38,304 nucleotides of DNA. Source: 2-12-FULL-60-25 sp964638165 (lineage in GTDB: Bacteria; Patescibacteriota; Patescibacteriia; 2-12-FULL-60-25). Made by a program: the position numbers and the translations under genes. Below the pieces are notes generated by a model that worked only from the letters and a program-made list of their open reading frames with translations, made no database searches and was not told the DNA's origin. The DNA is taken from the NCBI GenBank assembly GCA_964638165.1, contig CAZWYJ010000001.1:1-38304 (forward strand), in the 5' to 3' direction. The number at the start of each line of letters is the position of its first letter. Position 1 is the stretch's first letter. Shown here one piece after another: positions 31,446 through 38,304 of this stretch.

Positions 31446-31991
31446 CTATAGTCGGACACGACCGACGCGTCGTGACGCGCGACCGATGGCGATCAACGGA
31501 AGAAACCGCTTGCTGAACAGGACGAAAACGGAAAATACCACAGCACCAACCGTGCACGACCACAACAGAGAGAACAAGAGTGGGGCATGCACCTCAAACG
31601 CGACCGACCTTCCGATCCACACTTGTACACTCTCAAACATCCATGAGATCGCCCGATCAATGATCACGGAACCTCCAGAAAGAAAAACCACACTTATGAG
31701 AGAACGATTCGTGAACAAGCGCTGCGAAAGATAGAAGACGATAAAGCCGACGAGGAGAAACCGCAGTGGCAAGAACCCGGCGTTCGATGGAAGGAACAAG
31801 TCGGCCACGCCCCCGGAAACAATCGCCCCAACCACCCATCGCTCCGGAGAGGAAAAAATCGCCAACATGGCCGTGAAGATCAAACCGGCCTGCACTCCCA
31901 TCCCGTATCCGGGAAGCCACGGCGCAATGCAGGCATCCCATAATCCGATACCGACTGCCAAACAGAACACGAGGAGGCGCTTGGACCACAT
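31446..31991 (-). CDS. mreD: rod shape-determining protein MreD
   Basis: Integral membrane protein of the elongation complex, 181 residues from the ATG at 31991 with GGGGGA upstream. About five or six hydrophobic helices with a conserved-looking SSPERWVVGAIVSGGVADLFLP stretch in the middle fit MreD. The start is one base after the mreC stop, supporting joint translation. An in-frame extension to 32102 would lie inside mreC. Position between mreC and PBP2 is decisive, as MreD sequence is weakly conserved. Confidence 0.85.
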   Translation of the reverse strand: MWSKRLLVFCLAVGIGLWDACIAPWLPGYGMGVQAGLIFTAMLAIFSSPERWVVGAIVSGGVADLFLPSNAGFLPLRFLLVGFIVFYLSQRLFTNRSLISVVFLSGGSVIIDRAISWMFESVQVWIGRSVAFEVHAPLLFSLLWSCTVGAVVFSVFVLFSKRFLPLIAIGRASRRVGRVRL

Positions 31992-31992
31992 A

Positions 31993-32793
31993 TCAGTTTC
32001 CCCCCGGGATGATGACTGAGACGAGACGGAGACGATCAAGAGGCGCGAGCGGTTCCACCACAGCATTCTGGAACGGATCCGTTGGCTTGCGCTCGACGTC
32101 AATCACGAGTCCGATGGCCAGGTCAGCCGGGATTTTCTCTTCCGTTCCCGCGGTCACGATTACCTGATTCTTCTCCAATGCAACTTCCTGCGGAACGAGC
32201 GTAAAATGCGTAACGCCGTTCCCCCGCCCTTCCACAATTCCCGCCACACGATCACTCCCGACCACGGTGGCAGCAAAACGGCTCCGAATGTCGGAGAGGA
32301 GCATAACGGAAGCCGTCCGGCTCCCGATACGGACAATCTTTCCGACCACGAATCCGTCCTCCGTGATAACCGCTTGCCCGACATCCGCTCCGTCCGACTT
32401 CCCCCGATCAATTTCCACCACAGCCGTCTGCGGACCGATCGCGCGAGAGATGATGCGCGCGCCGATCGTCCGGAATGCGTGCTCGGAAATAAACTTCGCC
32501 TGGGCGCGTAACGCGCGATTCTCCTCTTCCAACGCGCGCAACCGAACGTAGTCCGTTACCTGGGCGCGCAACTGCGCCTCCAGCTCTTCGCTCCGGGCAT
32601 TTGCCTCCCTCGTTGTCCGATCAATGCGCAAAAAATCGCTCACACCAAAACCGATTCCTGAGATGAAGCGCGTGACAGGCAAAAGCAAACGAATCCCCCC
32701 ATCACGAACCGGCCGCATGAAACCCGCGAGCGCAAAAAGCGCGATCATGATCAGCGCCATGCCGAGGAGAACGAGGGTGCGGGGACGCAGCAT
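31993..32793 (-). CDS. mreC: rod shape-determining protein MreC
   Basis: Bitopic scaffold protein of the elongation complex, 266 residues from the ATG at 32793. Sequence starts MLRPRTLVLLGMALIMIALF, a transmembrane helix, then a coiled coil (about 45-90) and the two beta-barrel domains, with SRAIGPQTAVVEIDRGKSDG and the GVTHFTLVPQEVALEKNQVIVTAG region typical of MreC. A longer in-frame start at 32919 would run through a terminator-like hairpin and a heptamer tract, so it is not accepted. A heptamer tract lies immediately upstream of the chosen ATG, and no ribosome binding site is evident there. Confidence 0.9.
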   Translation of the reverse strand: MLRPRTLVLLGMALIMIALFALAGFMRPVRDGGIRLLLPVTRFISGIGFGVSDFLRIDRTTREANARSEELEAQLRAQVTDYVRLRALEEENRALRAQAKFISEHAFRTIGARIISRAIGPQTAVVEIDRGKSDGADVGQAVITEDGFVVGKIVRIGSRTASVMLLSDIRSRFAATVVGSDRVAGIVEGRGNGVTHFTLVPQEVALEKNQVIVTAGTEEKIPADLAIGLVIDVERKPTDPFQNAVVEPLAPLDRLRLVSVIIPGGN

Positions 32794-32799
32794 AAGATT

Positions 32800-32820
32800 G
32801 GGGCGTGGGGCGTGGGGCGT
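32800..32820. repeat. GGGGCGT heptamer triplet before mreC
   Basis: Three identical tandem heptamers GGGGCGT (plus-strand) directly upstream of the mreC ATG (32793), followed by AGG. They occupy the position where a ribosome binding site would be expected on the minus strand. Confidence 0.85.
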
Positions 32821-32844
32821 AGGACTCCATACCCCAAAGGTCGA

Positions 32845-32916
32845 AGTTTGCTGAAAAAAGATGAATGACGTATCCCGATGTACATCGGGAAAGTCAGTCG
32901 CTTTTTTCAGCAAACT
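32845..32916 (-). terminator. terminator or attenuator between mreB and mreC
   Basis: AGTTTGCTGAAAAAAG (32845-32860) is exactly complementary to 32901-32916, a 16-bp inverted repeat. The loop holds the 18-bp palindrome TCCCGATGTACATCGGGA (32873-32890). On the minus strand the structure starts six bases after the mreB stop and its right side is T-rich, so it should reduce transcription into mreC. Confidence 0.75.
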
Positions 32917-32922
32917 CAACGC

Positions 32923-33969
32923 TTATCTCATTACGTCTTGGATCGGCATTTCCACATCGTGCAGTAATTTCGCGTCCTCCAAAACCAATCCTGTTCCCTT
33001 GACCACGGACATGAGCGGATCATCCGTAATGCGAACCGGGAGTCCCGTTCCTTGCGCAATCGCCTGATCCAAACCGCGCAGCAGGGCTGTCCCGCCGGTT
33101 AAGACGATCCCCCTTCGATAGATATCCGCAACGAGTTCCGGCGGAGTGATCTCCAAAATAGACTTCACGTGATCAACGATGGACCGAATGGAGCGAGACA
33201 TCGCCTCCCGAATCTGATCATCGTTCACCGTGATTTCTCTCGGCAACCCGGAGAGGAGATCCCGACCGCGCATGGAGGTTTCCATGCGCTCACCGATCGG
33301 CGCGGCGCTTCCGATTTCCGTCTTGATATCTTCTGCCACGCGCTCTCCGAGCAAAATATTGAAGACGTCTCGGGCGTACTGTGTGATGTTACGATTCAAT
33401 TCATCTCCGGCGATCGTAATGGACTTCGCCGTCACCACGCCATTGAGCGAGATGACCGCGATCTCCGTGGTGCCACCGCCGATATCCACGATCATATTTC
33501 CGACCGGATCGCTGATCGGCATTCCCGCTCCGATTGCGGACGCCATCGGTTCTTCCAGAATATGAACCTCTCGAGCCCCGGCAGAGAGCACCGCATCCCC
33601 AACAGCTTTTCGCTCCACTTCCGTGACGTCGAGCGGAACGCCCACGACGACTCGAGGCCGTGGCAAAAATGCCGTGGTCTCCCGATGAAGCTTTTCAAAA
33701 AAATACCGGAGCATCTTTTCCGTCACCTCGAAATCCGCGATGATCCCGCGTTGCAATGGACGGCATACGAGGACATGTGGCGGCGTCCTCCCTAACATGG
33801 CCCTGGCCTCGTGTCCCACGGCGATAATCTGCCCATTGCGTTGATTGATCGAAACAACGGATGGCTCATTCACAACAATCCCCTGTCCCTTGGCGTGGAT
33901 GAGGGTGTTCGCCGTTCCAAGATCAATTCCGAGATCCTTGGAAAGATAACCCATGATGGAGCCGAACAT
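32923..33969 (-). CDS. mreB: rod shape-determining protein MreB (actin-like)
   Basis: Actin-like filament protein of 348 residues that guides peptidoglycan synthesis along the cell side. The N-terminal phosphate-1 loop is LGIDLGTANTL, phosphate-2 is IVDIGGGTTEIAVIS, and the adenosine motif is GIVLTGGTALLRGLD. EPMASAIGAGMP is the hinge segment. AGGAAG just before the ATG supports the start. Length is usual. The gene opens the minus-strand series mreB-mreC-mreD-PBP2. A hairpin with terminator features lies between it and mreC, so MreB may be made in excess over the membrane partners. Confidence 0.97.
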   Translation of the reverse strand: MFGSIMGYLSKDLGIDLGTANTLIHAKGQGIVVNEPSVVSINQRNGQIIAVGHEARAMLGRTPPHVLVCRPLQRGIIADFEVTEKMLRYFFEKLHRETTAFLPRPRVVVGVPLDVTEVERKAVGDAVLSAGAREVHILEEPMASAIGAGMPISDPVGNMIVDIGGGTTEIAVISLNGVVTAKSITIAGDELNRNITQYARDVFNILLGERVAEDIKTEIGSAAPIGERMETSMRGRDLLSGLPREITVNDDQIREAMSRSIRSIVDHVKSILEITPPELVADIYRRGIVLTGGTALLRGLDQAIAQGTGLPVRITDDPLMSVVKGTGLVLEDAKLLHDVEMPIQDVMR

Positions 33970-34122
33970 AATTTCTTCCTAACTGAAGACTATCTTACTC
34001 GGCTCGTAAAACAGCGCGCAAGGGCTAACAATGAATACCATTCGTGTTATTCAAACACGTCCTTGATCACGCTTTGAGTACAAAGCAAACTCATCCTAAA
34101 AAATGAAGATATCCACAATGCC

Positions 34123-34506
34123 CTACCGTCGGCCACAATGCGCTTGGAGAAAAAGGTATTCGATAATGGATGCCACAGCCAGGAGTAAAAAGCTGTACCA
34201 GACCGAAAATTTTCCGGCAGCCGACAGAACGAGAGAAATAATCACGATGAGCGAGCAGAGAATCGCATGACGAAACGAAGTCCGAATCTCACGTTCAACA
34301 ACGGAACGCCGAATTATGTACACGCGAAAAATTGAAAAAGCGAGTGTCAGCGTTCCCACGAGCGCCACGCCGAGCGTGAGGTAAAACATGATAAATCCGG
34401 GTGCGCTCGCTTCGCGCGGGGCGATATGCAAAATGATCATGGCCCAACCGAACCATGCAAGAACCGTTCCCAGTCCGATACTCGAAAGATATGCTCGAAG
34501 TCCCAT
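34123..34506 (-). CDS. orphan small membrane protein
   Basis: Unrecognised 127-residue protein with four hydrophobic segments (about 9-30, 40-64, 86-103 and 105-122), the third pair separated by a short polar bend. Such four-helix proteins of about 125 residues are common, with no known function, in compact bacterial genomes. A heptamer tract begins 3 bases from its start codon, and no ribosome binding site is visible. It lies between mreB and the DUF721 gene and is not obviously part of either unit. Confidence 0.65.
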   Translation of the reverse strand: MGLRAYLSSIGLGTVLAWFGWAMIILHIAPREASAPGFIMFYLTLGVALVGTLTLAFSIFRVYIIRRSVVEREIRTSFRHAILCSLIVIISLVLSAAGKFSVWYSFLLLAVASIIEYLFLQAHCGRR

Positions 34507-34509
34507 GGG

Positions 34510-34565
34510 TTAGAATTTAGAATATAGAATTCAGAATATGGAATGTGAAATATGGGGATCTGAAT
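34510..34565. repeat. single-arm TTAGAAT-type heptamer tract
   Basis: Eight consecutive words in strict 7-bp phase: TTAGAAT, TTAGAAT, ATAGAAT, TCAGAAT, ATGGAAT, GTGAAAT, ATGGGGA, TCTGAAT. A short partial complement follows (GAATTC, TATTCC). The first five words almost match the left arm at 21438-21472, showing that these are related copies at distant sites. Confidence 0.85.
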
Positions 34566-34607
34566 TCTCTATTCCACCCCAATGATACCACATAAGCGAC
34601 CGACAGA

Positions 34608-34916
34608 TCATCGCCACCCATCCCCTTTGATACGAATCTTCAAAACTCGACGTTCGCCTAAAACGCGATTGATCTCATTCATCCACGGAACCGTCACGGT
34701 TCGTAGCATGGCAATGGCCGAAGAGGAAGTCGCTCGAACGACCAGCTCACCATCCGCAAACGAGACCATCTCCACGCTTGCGGCGCGATCCTCTCCCCAG
34801 ATCCGAATCAATGCCGCCTTCGATTCCTCAAAAACCCTCGTCGCTGAAATAGATACATCAATACCCAGCTGTTTGAGCGTAGTCGGGATGATGCGTTTCA
34901 TGGAATGGAAGGACAT
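34608..34916 (-). CDS. DUF721 (DciA-like) protein
   Basis: Small protein of 102 residues (ATG at 34916, or 34901). The pattern ALIRIWGEDRAASVEMVSFADGELVVRA, then SSSAIAMLR and a short helix INRVLGERRVLKIRI, fits the DUF721 domain: a Trp near the start of the domain, the D-G-x-L-x-V strand and an A-x-x-L helix. DciA members load the replicative helicase DnaB in many bacteria that lack DnaC. Whether this copy does so is unknown. It lies next to the helicase-nuclease gene on the same strand, separated by a palindrome of heptamers. A plus-strand frame over the same bases has no recognisable domain. Confidence 0.72.
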   Translation of the reverse strand: MSFHSMKRIIPTTLKQLGIDVSISATRVFEESKAALIRIWGEDRAASVEMVSFADGELVVRATSSSAIAMLRTVTVPWMNEINRVLGERRVLKIRIKGDGWR

Positions 34917-34927
34917 ATGGAGGGAGG

Positions 34928-34986
34928 GGCGTAGATCGTAGGTCGTGGGAATTTCCTACGCCCTACGATCTACGACCTACGACCTA
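34928..34986. repeat. GTAGGTC-heptamer inverted repeat overlapping the helicase stop codon
   Basis: The left arm (GTAGATC, GTAGGTC, GTGGGAA from 34931) pairs with the right arm (CCTACGC, CCTACGA, TCTACGA, CCTACGA from 34955), with about 3 mismatches in 25 pairs, some of them G-T. The stop codon of the helicase-nuclease gene (34984-34986) lies within the right arm, as at 6457. It could terminate that transcript. Confidence 0.85.
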
Positions 34987-37900
34987 GAGTTTTCGGTGTT
35001 CGCAGATATTCCGGAAGTCGCAGTAACGGCAAACGAATGAGCTTGGTGACGGCTCATAGTCCGAGGTGAGAACGGCGTTCATTCGATCAAGGAGCTTTTC
35101 CGTAAAGGAGATCTTCGCCTCGCCATCCAAGACCTCGACGTCTGACGTAATCATGCCGCGGACATAGACGAGCGCCAGCCGGGAAACCTTCTCCCCTTTT
35201 TCCTCCATGGCCAACTGGTACATGCGTAACTGCTCCTTATCTTCCGACGTCAGATCATCCTCCGCTTTCGCCTGCCCCGTCTTATAGTCGTAAATGGCTA
35301 TTGATCCGTCCGGAAGCTCATCAATGCGATCAATTGCCCCCTTTATGGAGTGCTGACCGATGCGCCAATCGAACGGGAGTTCAAGCGACTTTGGGTGCGG
35401 AGGATTCTCCTGACACTCGCGGACGAAAGCACGAATCGCCTTTAGGCCCTCTGTGAAGTATTCATCGTGTTTTATGCGGTCCGGATACCACTCATCAATC
35501 CACTGGGCTCGGTAGATTTCCTCCGCCTCTTCAAGGGAAACACAAAAACCCTGCACAGACGCTTCCGATGCCACGGCCCCAAAGAGACCCCCTTGCTGTT
35601 GTGCCCCGCGATCCACGTGGAGCTTGAGGATATCGTGGAGCGCAAGGTGTACGGATTGCCCAAAACTTTTCTGGTACGAGCCGAGGATCGGAATGCGATA
35701 GATATGTGCGAACTTGTACTGCAGGGGACAATTTCGGAATGCCGCGAGCTGCGTATAGGAAAACCGTCGCTTGAGCGGGAAGAGTTCGCGCACACTCGCC
35801 CCGGACTGCTCCACGCGTTGCGTTGGCGAGAGCGCCATGAGATTGCTCCCGGAAACGCGATGTGCATCCGTGACCGTCATCCCCGCCTCCGTGAGGAACG
35901 GCGACGGTTTCTTTGCGCGAGATCCTCCGTAGTCATCCGCGCCCGTGAACGTGACGGAATCCTTGGCGCGCGTGACCGCCACGTAGAAGAGACGGCGTTC
36001 TTCCTCAAGGTGCGCATCCCCCTCCGTGAGACGCTCCTTCACGAGACCCTCCGGCAGAGGAATCGGATCAGATCGGCGTCGCGTGGGGAAGCGTTGATCA
36101 ACCATCGAGACGATGAAGACGTGCTTGAACTCAAGCCCCTTTGACGCGTGGATCGTGAGGATCTTCACGAGCTCCGGGCCATCATCCGGATTCGCCTTGA
36201 GCGCACCCTCCTCCCCGCTCTCGATCTCCGCGCGCAATTCATCCAAAAACCCTTTCAGATTCGGTCCGGCGGTATTCGCCTCATACCGCTTCATGCGATT
36301 TGCGAAGCCATTCAGAAAATCAATCCCTTCAACCTTCTCCCGCTCCGGAAGACTGAGAATGTACGAGAGGATTCCGAACTGATCCAGCACAAACTGGAGC
36401 ACCTTGAGCGGACGTTCGCGTTTGGCATCCTCCGCGAGCTTTTCGAGCTTCGAGATGACTCCGCTCACGAGCCGCTTCCCCTCCTCCGACATCTCCGGAA
36501 TCACCACCACATCCCGGCACGCCTGCCACAATCCGATCCCCTTCTTCTCATCCGCATAGAAGGAGAGTCTCGCCGCATCCGATGCCGAGATATCAACGGT
36601 CGGCATGTGCAGAACGCGCCAGAGCGCGGGCCCGTCTTCCCGACGAATCAGGAGCGTGAGCGTATTAATGATGTCGAGAACGACCGGCTTGGCGTAGAGA
36701 CCTCGCAGGGCGTAGAAACGGAACGGGATACCCGCGTGATCCAGCGCATCCACAAACGGTTCCGCGCCATCATTCGAGCGCACGAGGATCGCGATATCAT
36801 TCCATGTGAGAGAGGCGTCTTCAGCCTTGAGATTGGCGATCTGCTCAGCCACGCCATGCGCCTCGGCTTCGATACTCGTATACCACAGCACGCGAATTCC
36901 CCCGCCCTGAGACCGAAAAGCCGTCAGTCGCTTCGAGAGGCCCGTGGACTCCAGTTTAACCTCCAGCCGGTTCGGATTATTCTGGATGATGAAGTTATAC
37001 GCGAGATCCAATATCTCTTGCTTGGAACGATAGTTGTCCGTGAGGTAGACGGTCTTGGCATCCGGGTAGTCATCGCGGAACTGGAGGATGTTCGCGAGCG
37101 ATGCGCCACGAAACTTATAGATCGCCTGGTCATCATCTCCGACCACGGTGAGGTTTGCAGGGCGCAGGGCGCAGGGCGCAGGGCGCGGGTCATGACTCGC
37201 CACGATGTTTTCGTCATAGACACCTTCTCCGTCTGCGCCCCGCGATCCGCGATCCGCGCCCCAGTCTCCCCCCGTCAGCAACTTAATCAGCTCATACTGC
37301 GCCCAGTTCGTATCCTGAAACTCGTCCACGAGCACGTACGGGAAACGCTGACGAAGCTCCTTGAGGACCGCCGGGCGCTCTCGGAGTAGGCGGAGCGTCT
37401 CCTGGATAAGATCCCCAAAATCCAATGCCCCCTCGTCCCGCATGACCTTGCGATAGAAGAACGCGAGATCCGCTAATTCCTGCAAACGTTTCCGCTCGGA
37501 TTCCACGAATTCCGAATCGCCATCCAACACCGCCTCAAGAGCAAAACGCTGATAGTCCTCCGGGCTCACGTTCTCATCCTTGGCGCGAGACACGTGCGAC
37601 AGGAGCGCGCCGAGAAATTTCTGCGGATTACCGAGTGGCCGGTAGTGGTCCAAGGGGAGATCCTCCATCCTCCGCTTGAGCATAAGCCAGCCATCCGTGT
37701 CCGTGAGGAGCTTGAAGCGATGCGGGAGGCCGATCTCCAAGCCCTTCTCTTCGAGGATGCGCTGACAGAATCCGTGGAAGGTCGAGATCCAAAAATCGTA
37801 TGTGCCATTCGGAAGAAGCTGGAGCACGCGATCCTCCATTTCGCCCGCAGCCTTTTCCGTGAATGTGAGCGCGAGAATCTGATCCGTTTTCAAACCCTTT

Positions 37901-38040
37901 TCCCGAAGCAGGTAGGCATACCGGCGCGTGAGCACGGTCGTTTTTCCGGTTCCGGCCCCGGCTACGATCAGCAAAGGACCCTGGCCATGCGTTACGGCTT
38001 CGCGCTGGGCGTCATTCAGGCCTTCGAGGAGGTCATCCAT
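34984..38040 (-). CDS. UvrD/PcrA-type helicase fused to Fe-S PD-(D/E)XK nuclease
   Basis: Superfamily 1 DNA helicase with a nuclease tail, 1018 residues. Walker A is AGAGTGKT at 27-35 and motif II is DEFQD at 239-243; motif III is VVGDDDQAIYKFRG from about 299, and the late helicase motif VTRAKD is near 690. The C-terminal part has PD-(D/E)XK residues (GAIDRID, then IYDYKTG with Lys920) and four Cys, Cys771 plus Cys1004, Cys1007 and Cys1013, spaced as in AddB/Cas4-type 4Fe-4S nucleases. It is likely a DNA end-processing or repair enzyme in place of RecBCD/AddAB. Between motif II and motif III lies a 37-residue insertion (about 259-296) made of a heptamer palindrome. The stop codon lies in another such repeat. 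Confidence 0.93.
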   Translation of the reverse strand: MDDLLEGLNDAQREAVTHGQGPLLIVAGAGTGKTTVLTRRYAYLLREKGLKTDQILALTFTEKAAGEMEDRVLQLLPNGTYDFWISTFHGFCQRILEEKGLEIGLPHRFKLLTDTDGWLMLKRRMEDLPLDHYRPLGNPQKFLGALLSHVSRAKDENVSPEDYQRFALEAVLDGDSEFVESERKRLQELADLAFFYRKVMRDEGALDFGDLIQETLRLLRERPAVLKELRQRFPYVLVDEFQDTNWAQYELIKLLTGGDWGADRGSRGADGEGVYDENIVASHDPRPAPCALRPANLTVVGDDDQAIYKFRGASLANILQFRDDYPDAKTVYLTDNYRSKQEILDLAYNFIIQNNPNRLEVKLESTGLSKRLTAFRSQGGGIRVLWYTSIEAEAHGVAEQIANLKAEDASLTWNDIAILVRSNDGAEPFVDALDHAGIPFRFYALRGLYAKPVVLDIINTLTLLIRREDGPALWRVLHMPTVDISASDAARLSFYADEKKGIGLWQACRDVVVIPEMSEEGKRLVSGVISKLEKLAEDAKRERPLKVLQFVLDQFGILSYILSLPEREKVEGIDFLNGFANRMKRYEANTAGPNLKGFLDELRAEIESGEEGALKANPDDGPELVKILTIHASKGLEFKHVFIVSMVDQRFPTRRRSDPIPLPEGLVKERLTEGDAHLEEERRLFYVAVTRAKDSVTFTGADDYGGSRAKKPSPFLTEAGMTVTDAHRVSGSNLMALSPTQRVEQSGASVRELFPLKRRFSYTQLAAFRNCPLQYKFAHIYRIPILGSYQKSFGQSVHLALHDILKLHVDRGAQQQGGLFGAVASEASVQGFCVSLEEAEEIYRAQWIDEWYPDRIKHDEYFTEGLKAIRAFVRECQENPPHPKSLELPFDWRIGQHSIKGAIDRIDELPDGSIAIYDYKTGQAKAEDDLTSEDKEQLRMYQLAMEEKGEKVSRLALVYVRGMITSDVEVLDGEAKISFTEKLLDRMNAVLTSDYEPSPSSFVCRYCDFRNICEHRKL
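37157..37261. repeat. heptamer palindrome inserted inside the helicase coding region
   Basis: Left: GCAGGGC four times and GCGGGTC (37157-37191). Right: TGCGCCC, CGCGATC, CGCGATC, CGCGCCC (37234-37261). The 42 bp between are not repeated. All are in 7-bp phase and partly complementary, like the intergenic tracts. In the gene's frame they encode about 37 residues (GADRGSRGADG on one side, PRPAPCALRPA on the other) between LLTGG and NLTVVGDDDQ, where UvrD/PcrA helicases have a short turn. The gene stays open through it. Confidence 0.9.
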
Positions 38041-38131
38041 AGTAACGGGATCATAGCAGGGACGGAGGAAATGCCAAATAATAAAAAGCTCAACGGCTAA
38101 CGGTCCACAGTCTACAGGCGCGATCCGCAGA

Positions 38132-38166
38132 TAAAAAGCAAAGAACGGACCCGAGTGGATCCGTTC
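38132..38166 (-). terminator. intrinsic terminator of a gene entering from the right
   Basis: On the minus strand GAACGGATCC pairs with GGGTCCGTTC around ACTC (plus-strand 38143-38166; one G-T pair), followed by TTTGCTTTTTAT. It implies a minus-strand transcript that begins beyond the window. In 38167-38304 I see no complete gene: one minus-strand frame stays open from the edge to about 38235 and ends in VPDSRLG, which could be the tail of a protein, but nothing identifies it. Confidence 0.75.
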
Positions 38167-38304
38167 CGAGCAGTCCGTGAGGACGAATGTACGCCTCCGA
38201 GCGCGATGTCCGTTGCCATGCGCGACCGGATCAGCCTAAGCGAGAATCAGGCACAAAAACAAGGATTGAAGCAACTTCTTGAAAAGGCCTCTTGACCTCG
38301 GATC

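Noticed and set aside
32794..32919. Extended MreC start at 32919
   Set aside because: It would translate a terminator hairpin and a heptamer tract; the start at 32793 gives the usual MreC N-terminus.
38167..38304. Protein tail or structural RNA at the right edge
   Set aside because: One minus-strand frame remains open for about 23 codons, but the piece is too short to identify, and no tmRNA, SRP or tRNA features are seen.

Overview
The window is a 38.3-kb stretch of a bacterial chromosome, moderately GC-rich, with one short assembly gap (10 N at 26200-26209). Nothing in it is rRNA, tRNA, CRISPR, phage or IS. The gene set is a B12-type ribonucleotide reductase carrying an ATP-cone, an MreBCD/PBP2 rod-shape operon, Alr and FtsQ, a small DUF721 protein, a beta-CASP nuclease, a NYN-domain protein and many short orphan membrane proteins. 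Together with many intergenic palindromes and compact gene spacing, this is most like a member of the Patescibacteria (CPR). That assignment is inference from gene content; no marker rRNA is present.

Layout, left to right. 1-4155: three 28-bp tandem repeats, then a copper-handling group of a small secreted His/Cys protein, an HMA-membrane-cupredoxin fusion and a Cu+ P-type ATPase, the last two overlapping by ATGA. 4156-5210: a long palindromic element, a small secreted protein on the minus strand with its own terminator and two strong promoters, and a heptamer tract. 5211-7399: an HtrA-type protease and an orphan membrane protein. 7408-12834: a tight plus-strand run of beta-CASP nuclease, GH1 glycosidase, DMT-type permease, membrane-anchored clan GH-A glycosidase and ROK sugar kinase, plausibly a glycoside-use operon. 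12993-14744: a NYN-domain protein and a DEDD exonuclease. 14745-18245: NrdR boxes, a structured leader and NrdJ. 18501-21434: a membrane protein, an acidic minus-strand protein, RmuC and a DUF218 protein. 21639-24972: an island of unrecognised genes around a TsaC/YrdC gene. 24973-25576: a gene-free stretch with a palindromic element and a candidate small RNA. 25577-33969: a minus-strand cell-envelope and housekeeping series mreB-mreC-mreD-PBP2-greA-serS-alr-ftsQ. 34123-38040: an orphan membrane protein, a DUF721 protein and a UvrD-type helicase fused to an Fe-S PD-(D/E)XK nuclease.

The most unusual signal is a family of intergenic tracts with exact 7-bp periodicity. At least ten occur, built on different heptamer words (CTACCTA, CCAAATA, TAGAATA, GGGGCGC, GTAGGTC, GCAGGGC). 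Many are arranged as inverted repeats with arms of about 25-30 bp, and they sit at gene ends, gene starts or terminators. One pair lies in frame inside the helicase gene and encodes a roughly 37-residue insertion between two conserved helicase motifs. Other points of interest are a candidate minus-strand small RNA at 25386-25475, a possible attenuator/riboswitch before nrdJ, and a terminator-like hairpin between mreB and mreC.
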